A stretch of DNA of 24,728 nucleotides from Caryophanales bacterium (GTDB lineage Bacteria; Bacillota_I; Bacilli_A; RFN20; CAG-826), in NCBI GenBank assembly GCA_028723545.1, contig JAQYER010000020.1:1-24728 (forward strand), given 5' to 3'. Positions 1-6,910 of this stretch are shown one piece after another. Numbering within the stretch: position 1 is the first letter of the stretch; every line of letters begins with the position of its first letter. The notes beneath the pieces are model-generated. The model was not told the DNA's origin. It did no database searches and saw only the letters and a list, made by a program, of their open reading frames with translations. A program made the translations under genes and the position numbers.

Positions 1-1
1 A

Positions 2-70
2 GCGGATATTCCATTAACAATCATAATGACCCTTCATTCATTATCAATTTTGATTAGAAAAATTAAATAA
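2..70 (+). CDS. Possible C-terminal end of an upstream membrane protein (partial)
   Basis: Reading frame 2 is open from the window edge to a TAA at 68-70. It gives 22 residues: a hydrophobic stretch (PLTIIMTLHSLSILI) followed by a basic tail (RKIK). That is the usual look of the last membrane helix of a + strand membrane protein, and a terminator-like hairpin follows directly. The fragment is too short for a family call and does not resemble the ends of NusG or SecE as I remember them. It may be chance. Confidence 0.25.
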   Translation, partial: ADIPLTIIMTLHSLSILIRKIK

Positions 71-75
71 CAATT

Positions 76-132
76 AAACACTCACTCAATCTTCTAAAAA
101 TGAATTAGGGATAGTCGGGTGTTTTATTTTTT
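76..132 (+). terminator. Probable intrinsic terminator of the upstream gene
   Basis: AAACACTC (76-83) pairs with GGGTGTTT (117-124), and ACT (84-86) can extend the stem against 113-115 across one bulged base. The loop is long (about 26 bases) and AT-rich. A T-rich tail follows at 122-132. The long loop makes it weaker than the terminators after rpoC and tuf. It separates the upstream gene from the rplK promoter. Confidence 0.5.
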
Positions 133-246
133 ACATATGAAGACTCAAAAATGAGAGAAAAAATTCAAAAAATATAACAAATTATTTTTATTTTATTTAA
201 TTTATTAAATAATATCTATTTCATAATCGGTAAACTCAAAAAATAC

Positions 247-276
247 TTGCGTACGTGCATGTGATTTTGATAAAAT
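247..276 (+). promoter_or_regulatory. Promoter of the rplK-rpoC cluster
   Basis: TTGCGT (247-252) and TAAAAT (271-276) are separated by 18 bases, and the -10 is extended by TG at 268-269. A-rich sequence just upstream (about 233-246) could act as an UP element. Transcription would start near 283, giving a leader of about 120 nt before the GTG at 405. The rest of 133-246 is very AT-rich and holds no gene I can support. Confidence 0.6.
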
Positions 277-326
277 CATCTCGCGTGTTATTCGCTGATG
301 AGAGCAGCGCATACACAATAATTCGT

Positions 327-364
327 ATGTGGGAGAGCTAAGACGATTGGCTCATAAACCACAT
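327..364 (+). promoter_or_regulatory. L1-binding (autoregulatory) hairpin in the rplK-rplA leader
   Basis: ATGTGG (327-332) pairs with CCACAT (359-364), and GAGCTA (335-340) pairs with TGGCTC (348-353, one G-U). The helices are separated by an asymmetric internal loop, GA on the 5' side (333-334) and ATAAA on the 3' side (354-358). This two-helix shape with a purine-rich asymmetric loop is the known form of ribosomal protein L1 sites on 23S rRNA and on L1 operon mRNAs. It lies about 40 nt before the rplK start, as expected for translational repression of L11 and L1 by excess L1. A second small hairpin (CATAC/GTATG, about 310-329) overlaps the 5' arm and may compete with it. Confidence 0.6.
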
Positions 365-404
365 CACGGACAAAAAAATTCAAAAAAGAAGGAGGAAATG
401 TCAC

Positions 405-818
405 GTGAGTAAAAAAATCGTTAAAGTAGTGAAAATGGAACTCCCTGGTGGCGAAGCTAAACCAGGACCAAAACTCGCTTCTGCTGGTATTGTCATGCCT
501 AAATTCTGTACAGACTTTAATGCAAAAACAGCAGACCGTAAAGGTGAAATCGTTCCAGTCATTATTACTGCCTACGAAGACAAGAGTCATAGCTTTGTTA
601 TCAAGACTTCTCCAGTTGCTGGTCTCTTATTAAAGGCCGCAGGAATTAAGAAAGGTTCTGCCAATTCTAAAACTACAGTTGTCGGACACATTACTAAAGC
701 CCAACTTAGAGAAATCGCTGAATACAAAATGCCTGACCTCAATGCTAACGATATCGAAGCAGCAATGAAAATTGTCGCTGGTAGCGCTAAAAACATGGGA
801 ATCGCGATTGACGAATAA
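405..818 (+). CDS. rplK: 50S ribosomal protein L11
   Basis: L11 sits at the base of the L7/L12 stalk, binds the GTPase-associated region of 23S rRNA, and is needed for factor function and RelA activation. The product is 137 residues. The C-terminal RNA-binding domain is well conserved (KTSPVAGLLLKAAGIKKG, then EIAEYKMPDLNANDIEAAM, then a GSAKNMGI end). The start is a GTG at 405, 9 nt after AAGGAGG (389-395). An ATG at 398 is too close to the SD and opens only a 4-codon frame. The N-terminal segment before FNA is about four residues shorter than in most bacteria: AKPGPKLASAGIVM replaces the usual proline-rich PAPPVGPALGQ.G stretch, the part of L11 that contacts thiopeptide antibiotics. First gene of the cluster; rplA follows after 5 nt. 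Confidence 0.97.
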   Translation: MSKKIVKVVKMELPGGEAKPGPKLASAGIVMPKFCTDFNAKTADRKGEIVPVIITAYEDKSHSFVIKTSPVAGLLLKAAGIKKGSANSKTTVVGHITKAQLREIAEYKMPDLNANDIEAAMKIVAGSAKNMGIAIDE

Positions 819-823
819 TTATT

Positions 824-1507
824 ATGAAGCACTGTAAAAAATATAATGCCGCATTAACACTCGTCGATACCAAGAAGGTATATTCAATCGAAGAAGCATG
901 CGAGCTTGTCAAAAAGACTTCTACAGTAAAATTTGACGCAACTGTTGACGTATCATTCCATATCAATGTTGACACAAAACAAGCTGATCAACAAATTAGA
1001 GGAACTCTCATTCTCCCACATGGTAATGGTAAGACAAAAAAGATTGTTGCGATCACTAATACTAAATTAGAAGAAGCAAAAGCAGCCGGAGCAGATTTTG
1101 CCGGGGGTAAGGAATTACTCGAAAAAATGAAAGTCGAAAACTGGTTCGATTTCGATGTTATCGTTGCAACACCAGATATGATGGGCGAACTTGGTAAAAT
1201 GGGTCGTATCTTAGGTCCTAAAGGACTTATGCCTAACCCAAAAACAGGTACTGTCACAATGAATCTTGCACAAGCAATCAAAGAAATCAAATTAGGTAAA
1301 GTTGAATACCGTCTCGACAAAGATTCAAATATGCATCTTTCTATCGGACGTGTTAGCTTTGAAACCAGTGATCTCGTCGACAACTTAAAAGCACTTATTA
1401 ACCAATTAATCAAAGTTAAACCATCTGCTGTTAAAGGTGTCTACGTTAAAACCGCTGTTGTATCTACAACAATGGGCCCAAGCATTAAGTTTAATTTCGG
1501 AGCTTAA
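824..1507 (+). CDS. rplA: 50S ribosomal protein L1
   Basis: L1 forms the mobile L1 stalk at the ribosomal E site and represses its own operon by binding the leader mRNA. The 227 residues match the family throughout: VKKTSTVKFDATVDVSF and QQIRGTLILPHGNGKTKKI in domain I, and the signature MGRILGPKGLMPNPKTGTV near residues 125-143. The ATG at 824 is 5 nt after the rplK stop. No Shine-Dalgarno sequence precedes it (only TAATTATT lies between), so translation probably depends on ribosomes arriving from rplK. That coupling would let L1 bound to the rplK leader shut off both genes. No other start aligns as well with known L1 N-termini. Confidence 0.97.
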   Translation: MKHCKKYNAALTLVDTKKVYSIEEACELVKKTSTVKFDATVDVSFHINVDTKQADQQIRGTLILPHGNGKTKKIVAITNTKLEEAKAAGADFAGGKELLEKMKVENWFDFDVIVATPDMMGELGKMGRILGPKGLMPNPKTGTVTMNLAQAIKEIKLGKVEYRLDKDSNMHLSIGRVSFETSDLVDNLKALINQLIKVKPSAVKGVYVKTAVVSTTMGPSIKFNFGA

Positions 1508-1532
1508 TCGCTTAAATTAAAGAGCACAATAT

Positions 1533-1609
1533 ACCAAAGACCGTAACGGCTAATAGCTTAATCATGTTACCGAGGTGTATGAAAATATCCCAAAGTATAT
1601 TGGAGCCTC
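1533..1609 (+). ncRNA. Ribosomal protein L10 leader RNA
   Basis: The 140-nt gap between rplA and rplJ carries the hallmark sequence of the L10 leader: ACCAAAGACCGT near 1533, then ACCGAGGTGTATGAAAATA. GAGG (1572-1575) pairs with CCTC (1606-1609), and AATAT (84-88 of this block, 1584-1588) pairs with ATATT (1597-1601). GTGTATGA opposite TGGAG leaves the internal loop that forms a kink-turn in known L10 leaders. The L10-(L12)4 complex is known to bind this element and repress rplJ-rplL translation. No terminator hairpin follows before the rplJ SD at 1631-1637, so control is probably at translation. I see no clear promoter in this gap. Confidence 0.85.
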
Positions 1610-1647
1610 TAAAGAAATCACAATTTTTAAAAGGAGGTTAGAACACT

Positions 1648-2133
1648 ATGAATCAAACAATTCTTGCATCAAAGAAAGAAGTTGTTGCCAACCTAGTCGA
1701 CAAATTCAACACATCTAAATCAGTTGTTGTTGTCGAATATCGCGGACTCACAGTTTCTGAAATCAGCGAACTCCGTAAGCAATTAAGAGAAGTCAATGCT
1801 TCATTAAGTGTCTACAAAAATACATTAGTTCAAAAAGCTAATGATTCATTAGGACATGAAGAACTCGACCAATACTTAACTGGTTCTAATGCATACGTTT
1901 TCTGTAGTGACGTTATTGCTGGACCAAAAGTACTTGCTAAATTCGCTAAGAAAAACAAAAAACTCGGCATTAAAGCCGGTCTTATCGAAGGCACAGTCAT
2001 GGACGCTGATGGTGTTAAGGAAGTAGCGAAACTCCCTGGACGCGAAGGATTAATATCAATGTTCTTATCATGCTTACAAGCACCTATCCGCAGTTTCGCT
2101 TGTACAGTTAAAGCAGTCGCGGATAGCAAATAA
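1648..2133 (+). CDS. rplJ: 50S ribosomal protein L10
   Basis: L10 anchors the L7/L12 stalk to 23S rRNA, and its C-terminal helix carries the L12 dimers. The 161-residue product starts with the RNA-binding domain (VVVVEYRGLTVSEISELRKQ, then VYKNTLVQKA). It ends in the amphipathic region that receives L12 (GREGLISMFLSCLQAPIRSF). The ATG follows a strong AAAAGGAGG (1629-1637) at a normal distance. It is preceded by the L10 leader and followed 24 nt later by rplL, which is the usual arrangement for making one L10 and several L12 under common control. Confidence 0.96.
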   Translation: MNQTILASKKEVVANLVDKFNTSKSVVVVEYRGLTVSEISELRKQLREVNASLSVYKNTLVQKANDSLGHEELDQYLTGSNAYVFCSDVIAGPKVLAKFAKKNKKLGIKAGLIEGTVMDADGVKEVAKLPGREGLISMFLSCLQAPIRSFACTVKAVADSK

Positions 2134-2157
2134 GCCAATATAAGGAGGAAAATTATT

Positions 2158-2535
2158 ATGGCAAAATTAACAAACGAAGAAATTATCGCTTCATTAAAAG
2201 AAATGACAGTCGTTGAATTAAACGAACTCGTTAAAGCTGTTGAAGCTGAATTTGGTGTTACAGCTGCTGCTCCAGTTGCTGCCGCTGCCGCTCCAGCAGA
2301 AGAAGAAGCTGCTCCAGCAGGACCAACAGAAGTTACATTAATTCTTAAAGAAATCGGTGGAAGCAAAGTTGCTGTTATCAAAGCAGTTCAAGCTATCACA
2401 GGTTTAGGCTTAATGGATGCTAAGAAGCTCGTTGATGGAGCTCCATGCAACATTAAAGAACACTGCTCACCAGTCGAAGCTGAAGAACACAAGAAAGCTC
2501 TCGAAGGCGCAGGCGCTGTTTGCGAAATTAAATAA
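2158..2535 (+). CDS. rplL: 50S ribosomal protein L7/L12
   Basis: L7/L12 is the multi-copy stalk protein that recruits and activates IF2, EF-Tu and EF-G. The 125 residues show an N-terminal dimerization helix pair (NEEIIASLKEMTVVELNELV), an alanine/proline-rich hinge (about residues 39-60, PVAAAAAPAEEEAAPAG), and the factor-binding C-terminal domain (KVAVIKAVQAITGLGLMDAK, then LVDGAP). AAGGAGG at 2142-2148 stands 9 nt before the ATG. The family's high expression fits the strong SD. Cys residues in the C-terminal domain (C-N-I-K-E-H-C) are a little unusual but not disruptive. Confidence 0.97.
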   Translation: MAKLTNEEIIASLKEMTVVELNELVKAVEAEFGVTAAAPVAAAAAPAEEEAAPAGPTEVTLILKEIGGSKVAVIKAVQAITGLGLMDAKKLVDGAPCNIKEHCSPVEAEEHKKALEGAGAVCEIK

Positions 2536-2567
2536 TTTAATATTCGCATTTAATTAAATTCCTTTTT
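2534..2567 (+). terminator. Weak AT stem-loop with T-run after rplL (possible attenuator)
   Basis: AATTTAAT (2534-2541) pairs perfectly with ATTAAATT (2553-2560) around an 11-nt loop, and TTTTT follows at 2563-2567. The stem has no G-C pair, so it can only be a leaky terminator. It lies where many bacteria reduce transcription between the abundant rplL and the less needed rpoB, and no new promoter is visible before rpoB. Confidence 0.3.
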
Positions 2568-2586
2568 CGCTTAGAGGGTATAGTTT

Positions 2587-3183
2587 ATGTCGCATTATTA
2601 TATTAACGACGACAAACTAGAATCTAAACCACGGTTGATAAGTTTTACGATGGATGGTAAAACAATCTCCCTCATGAGTGATAACGGAGTGTTTTCTAAA
2701 AACGAATTAGATCAAGGGACGGAGATTCTTATAAGGAGTCTCCTCCCTCTTGATTTATATGGAGACATTCTAGATTTGGGGTGTGGTATTGGTACGATAG
2801 GCCTTACTCTAGCTTATCTACTCCCCCATGTAAATCTTATTTGTGTAGATGTTAATACGCGTGCGCTCGCACTTGCACAAGAAAATGCGAAACGTCTACA
2901 AATAAGCAATCGAGTACGCTGCCTTCAATCCGATGTTTATAGTGGGGTTGAAGGTCAATTCAATTACATTGTATCTAACCCGCCAATACGCGCTGGAAAA
3001 AAAGTTACTTACGCGATGTATGAAGGAGCGTTAGAACATCTAATTGATGGTGGTTCATTAATTATTGTTATTAGGAAGGCACAAGGAGCATTAAGTGCAA
3101 AAGCTTATCTAGAATCGATATTTTCTAACGTTAGGATTCTAGAAAAGAAAAAAGGCTTCTATGTTATTCAAGCAATTAAATGA
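2587..3183 (+). CDS. ybxB: RsmC-type class I SAM methyltransferase (probable 16S rRNA guanine N2-methyltransferase)
   Basis: The family methylates the exocyclic amino group of a guanine in 16S rRNA (G1207 in E. coli, RsmC). The 198-residue product has the short single-domain form seen in Bacillus YbxB, which sits at the same place between rplL and rpoB. An N-terminal GVFSKNELDQGT (35-46) leads into SAM motif I ILDLGCGIGTIGL (61-73), the acidic end of strand 2 (VDVN, 87-90), and the catalytic NPPIRAGKK (131-139). The ATG follows a modest AGAGGG. Codon choice differs from its neighbours (AGG, ATA, TTG and GC-rich Arg/Ala codons), as expected for a weakly expressed gene in a highly expressed cluster. 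It ends in TGA, 26 nt before rpoB. Confidence 0.88.
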   Translation: MSHYYINDDKLESKPRLISFTMDGKTISLMSDNGVFSKNELDQGTEILIRSLLPLDLYGDILDLGCGIGTIGLTLAYLLPHVNLICVDVNTRALALAQENAKRLQISNRVRCLQSDVYSGVEGQFNYIVSNPPIRAGKKVTYAMYEGALEHLIDGGSLIIVIRKAQGALSAKAYLESIFSNVRILEKKKGFYVIQAIK

Positions 3184-3209
3184 ACTAAATAATTGAAAAG
3201 GAGCAACTC

Positions 3210-6200
3210 ATGTCAATTAATCCAAACGAAATTTATCCAAACAACAAAAGACTCCACAATGATCGTATTGACTTTTCAAAAGTCAGTGGAAGTCTCGAAC
3301 TCCCAAACTTAGTAGAAATCCAAACTGATTCCTACAAATGGTTCTTGGAACATGGAATCGATGAAGTTTTTAAAGAAGTATTCCCAATTGCAAACTTCTC
3401 TGAAAGCCGTTTCTTCGATTACATTGATTGCCAATTAGACGAACCAAAATATACATATTTACAATGTAAGGAACGTGGATATACCTATTGTGCACCTCTT
3501 CATGTTAGACTTCGTTATCGTCCAGCTGAAGGCCAAGGTGAAATGGCATTATTCAACAATGTCTTCATGGGTGATATTCCATTAATGACCGAATCTGGTA
3601 CATTCATTGTTAATGGTGCAGAACGTGTTATCGTTTCTCAAATCGTTCGTTCACCAGGAGCATATCTTTCTAAAGAATTTATTGGAAAGACTGGTTTCCT
3701 TACTTATAATGCTGACCTTATTCCTACTCGCGGTACATGGTTAGAACTTGAAGTCGAACAAAAAGAAAAAGAAAAACAATCAATTATTAATGTTCGTATC
3801 GACCGTCAAAAGAAAATGCCTGCTACAATTTTACTTAAGGCATTAGGTCTTACAAATACTAAAACTATTACTGATTTATTTGGTGACAATGAAATGTTAT
3901 TAAATACAATCGAAAAAGATAGTTCAACCGATACATCATTAAAAGCTCTTTCTGAAATCTTCAAGCGTTTAAAACCAGGCGAACCAATGACCAACGAAGG
4001 AGTTGCGAACTTCTTAGTTCAAAAATTCTTCGATCATAAACGTTATGATTTAGGTCGCGCTGGCCGTTTCAAATACCGTGCGAAATTAGGTATATATAAT
4101 CGTCTTGAAGGACGTATCTTAGCGCAAGATTTAATTGATGCCGATACAGGTGAACAATTATATTCTGCAGGTGATTTATTAACTAAAGAAGATGTCCAAT
4201 CACTTATGGACAACGAATTCTTCGAAAGACATAACTGCGAAGAAAGAGTTAAATCAAATGAAGATTTAGTTAAAGCTTTATTAAGAAACGCTCCTAAAGG
4301 AAAAGATGACGAAGTTACAATCAAAGATTTAGATGATACATTTAATGGTATTGTAAACATCGTCAAAGTATATGTTGATGATAAAAAAGATAAAGTCGTC
4401 AATGTTATTGGTACTGATTTAAATTTAACTGCTCAAACAGTTACATATAGTGATATCATCGCTATCTTCTCATATTTAATGAATATTATGGATGGATTCG
4501 GTGATACTGATGATATTGATAACCTCGGTAATAGACGTATTCGTTGTGTTGGTGAACTTATTCAAACACAATTCCGTATTGGCCTTTCAAAAATGGCTAA
4601 GACAGTTCAACAAAAACTTTCTATGACCGCTGACGATAGTGAACTCCAAAATTCTAAAAAGATTGGAAATTTCATCAATATTCGTCCATTAACTTCATCA
4701 ATCCGTGAATTCTTTGCTAGCTCACAACTTTCACAATTCATGGACCAAGTTAACCCATTATCAGAATTAACAAATAAACGTCGTATTTCTGCTCTTGGAC
4801 AAGGTGGTATTACTCGTGATAGAGCTTCTATCGCTATTCGTGATGTTCACGAAACTCATTATGGCCGTATTTGTCCAATCGAAACTCCTGAAGGTCAAAA
4901 CATTGGTCTTATCTCCAATTTAGCGTGTTACGCTAAAGTAAACAATTATGGCTTTATTACTACACCATATCGTTTAGTAAAAGATGGATATGTCAGTGAA
5001 GAAACTGAATATTTATCAGCCGATATGGAAAAAGACCATGCGATTGCTCAAGCTAACGTTACAATCGATAAAGAAACAGGAAGAATTCTTGATAAAGAAG
5101 TCATCGCCCGATTAAACGGTGAAAACATTATTTGTTCTCCATTACAAGTCGATTATATTGACGTTTCTCCAAAGCAAATCGTTTCTCTTGCGACTGCATC
5201 TATTCCATTCCTTGAACACGATGACTCTCACCGTGCTCTCATGGGTGCGAACATGCAACGTCAAGCTCTTCCATTATTGCATCCAGAAGCACCATATGTC
5301 GGAACAGGTCTTGAACATAAAATTGCTAAAGACTCTGGTCTTGCTGTTGTTGCTGTTGCTGATGGTATTGTTAAATATGTCGATTCTCAACAAGTTGTCG
5401 TTCGCGAAACTGGTTATGATCGCGTATATCGTTTATTAAAATTCGAACGTTCAAATAACGATACATGTATTAACCAACGTTCAATTGTCCACGTTGGTGA
5501 TCAAATTAAAAAAGGTGATATTATCGCTGATGGTCCAGCTATGGAAAACGGTGATCTTGCCTTAGGACAAAACGTTACAATCGCCTTCATGACTTGGGAA
5601 GGTTATAACTATGAAGACGCTGTCATCATGTCAGAAAGACTTGTTAAAGATGACACATATACTTCTATTCACATTGTCGTTCAAGAATGTGAATGTCGTA
5701 AAACAAAACTTGGTAACGAACTTATTACACGTGATATTCCAAACGTTGGTGAAGACGCGAAAGCATTCCTTGACGAACGCGGAATTATCGTTCCAGGTGC
5801 TGAAGTCCGCGAAGGAGATATCCTTGTCGGTAAAACTACACCTAAAGGTGTTGTTGAAGCTTCAGCTGAAGAAAAACTTCTTATGGCTATCTTTAATGAA
5901 AAAGCCAAAGATCGTAAAGATTCTTCATTAAAAGTTCCTCATGGTTCAGCTGGTACAGTTCTTGATGTTAAGATTTTCACTCGTGAAAATGGTGACGATT
6001 TAAAGAACGACGTCTTACAAATGGTCCGTGTTTACATTGTCCAAAAACGTAAGATTTCTGAAGGTGATAAGATGTCTGGACGTCACGGTAACAAAGGTGT
6101 TATCTCACGTATTCTTCCAGTTGAAGATATGCCATTCTTACCAGACGGAACTCCAATCGACATCATGTTAAACCCACTCGGTGTTCCTTCACGTATGAAC

Positions 6201-6899
6201 ATCGGTCAAATTCTTGAAATCCATTTAGGTCTTGCTTGTAAGAAACTTGGAATCAAGATTGCTACCCCAGTATTTGATGGTATTACTAACGAAGAAATTC
6301 GTGAATTAATGAACAAAGCTGGACTTTCCGAAGACGGAAAAACAATTCTCTATGATGGACGTACTGGTGAAAGATTTGATGAAAAGATTTCAGTCGGTGT
6401 CATGTATATGATTAAACTTGTCCACATGGTTGATGATAAATTACACGCTCGTGCAACTGGACCATATAGCTTAGTCACACAACAACCACTTGGTGGTAAA
6501 GCTCAAAATGGTGGTCAAAGATTTGGTGAAATGGAAGTTTGGGCTCTTGAAGCTTATGGTGCTGCCCATACTCTTGAAGAAATTCTTACAATTAAATCTG
6601 ATGACCGTGTCGGACGTCGTAAAACATATGAATCAATTATTAAAGGTGAAGATATTCCTGAACCTGGAATTCCAGAAGCATTTAAAGTATTAGTTAAAGA
6701 ATTAAGTGCTTTATGTCTCGATGTTGAACTTTACAACAAAGAAGGCGAAAAGATTGATACTGACGTCCTTGCTCTTGAAGCACAAAAAGAAGAAAAGAGA
6801 ATTAATAGAATAATTCGCGATCTTACTGCTTCAGAAGAAGCTACCGCAGAAGAACTTCTTTCAGATGAAGAAAAAGAAGTTAGCTACATAATTGGATAG
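3210..6899 (+). CDS. rpoB: DNA-directed RNA polymerase subunit beta
   Basis: The beta subunit forms one half of the RNA polymerase catalytic cleft. The 1229 residues carry the expected landmarks: RSPGAYLS (147-154), the rifampicin-binding region around SSQLSQFMDQVNPLSE, CPIETPEGQNIGLISNLA, the active-site KMSGRHGNKGVIS starting at Lys954, and the C-terminal GGKAQNGGQRFGEMEVWALE that meets beta'. Two positions stand out: Asn522 where E. coli has His526, and Gln531 where the normally invariant Pro535 lies (GQGG instead of GPGG). Length is slightly above the Bacillus protein and the tail is acidic. The ATG has AAAAGGAG upstream (3196-3203). The TAG stop is part of the rpoC ribosome binding site. 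Confidence 0.98.
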   Translation: MSINPNEIYPNNKRLHNDRIDFSKVSGSLELPNLVEIQTDSYKWFLEHGIDEVFKEVFPIANFSESRFFDYIDCQLDEPKYTYLQCKERGYTYCAPLHVRLRYRPAEGQGEMALFNNVFMGDIPLMTESGTFIVNGAERVIVSQIVRSPGAYLSKEFIGKTGFLTYNADLIPTRGTWLELEVEQKEKEKQSIINVRIDRQKKMPATILLKALGLTNTKTITDLFGDNEMLLNTIEKDSSTDTSLKALSEIFKRLKPGEPMTNEGVANFLVQKFFDHKRYDLGRAGRFKYRAKLGIYNRLEGRILAQDLIDADTGEQLYSAGDLLTKEDVQSLMDNEFFERHNCEERVKSNEDLVKALLRNAPKGKDDEVTIKDLDDTFNGIVNIVKVYVDDKKDKVVNVIGTDLNLTAQTVTYSDIIAIFSYLMNIMDGFGDTDDIDNLGNRRIRCVGELIQTQFRIGLSKMAKTVQQKLSMTADDSELQNSKKIGNFINIRPLTSSIREFFASSQLSQFMDQVNPLSELTNKRRISALGQGGITRDRASIAIRDVHETHYGRICPIETPEGQNIGLISNLACYAKVNNYGFITTPYRLVKDGYVSEETEYLSADMEKDHAIAQANVTIDKETGRILDKEVIARLNGENIICSPLQVDYIDVSPKQIVSLATASIPFLEHDDSHRALMGANMQRQALPLLHPEAPYVGTGLEHKIAKDSGLAVVAVADGIVKYVDSQQVVVRETGYDRVYRLLKFERSNNDTCINQRSIVHVGDQIKKGDIIADGPAMENGDLALGQNVTIAFMTWEGYNYEDAVIMSERLVKDDTYTSIHIVVQECECRKTKLGNELITRDIPNVGEDAKAFLDERGIIVPGAEVREGDILVGKTTPKGVVEASAEEKLLMAIFNEKAKDRKDSSLKVPHGSAGTVLDVKIFTRENGDDLKNDVLQMVRVYIVQKRKISEGDKMSGRHGNKGVISRILPVEDMPFLPDGTPIDIMLNPLGVPSRMNIGQILEIHLGLACKKLGIKIATPVFDGITNEEIRELMNKAGLSEDGKTILYDGRTGERFDEKISVGVMYMIKLVHMVDDKLHARATGPYSLVTQQPLGGKAQNGGQRFGEMEVWALEAYGAAHTLEEILTIKSDDRVGRRKTYESIIKGEDIPEPGIPEAFKVLVKELSALCLDVELYNKEGEKIDTDVLALEAQKEEKRINRIIRDLTASEEATAEELLSDEEKEVSYIIG

Positions 6900-6910
6900 G
6901 AGGCTTTATT

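Noticed and set aside
133..246. Replication origin or DnaA-box region upstream of rplK
   Set aside because: The stretch is AT-rich, but no TTATCCACA-like boxes were found.
398..412. Four-codon ATG frame overlapping the rplK GTG start
   Set aside because: Its ATG is only 2 nt after the SD, too close for initiation; probably chance.
1830..2381. Long minus-strand open frame opposite rplJ/rplL
   Set aside because: It is the antisense shadow of alanine-rich coding sequence, with no SD and no recognisable protein.
3181..3192. TGA read as Trp (mycoplasma code) at the end of the methyltransferase
   Set aside because: Trp is TGG throughout and no gene has an internal TGA, so TGA is a stop; read-through would add only three residues.
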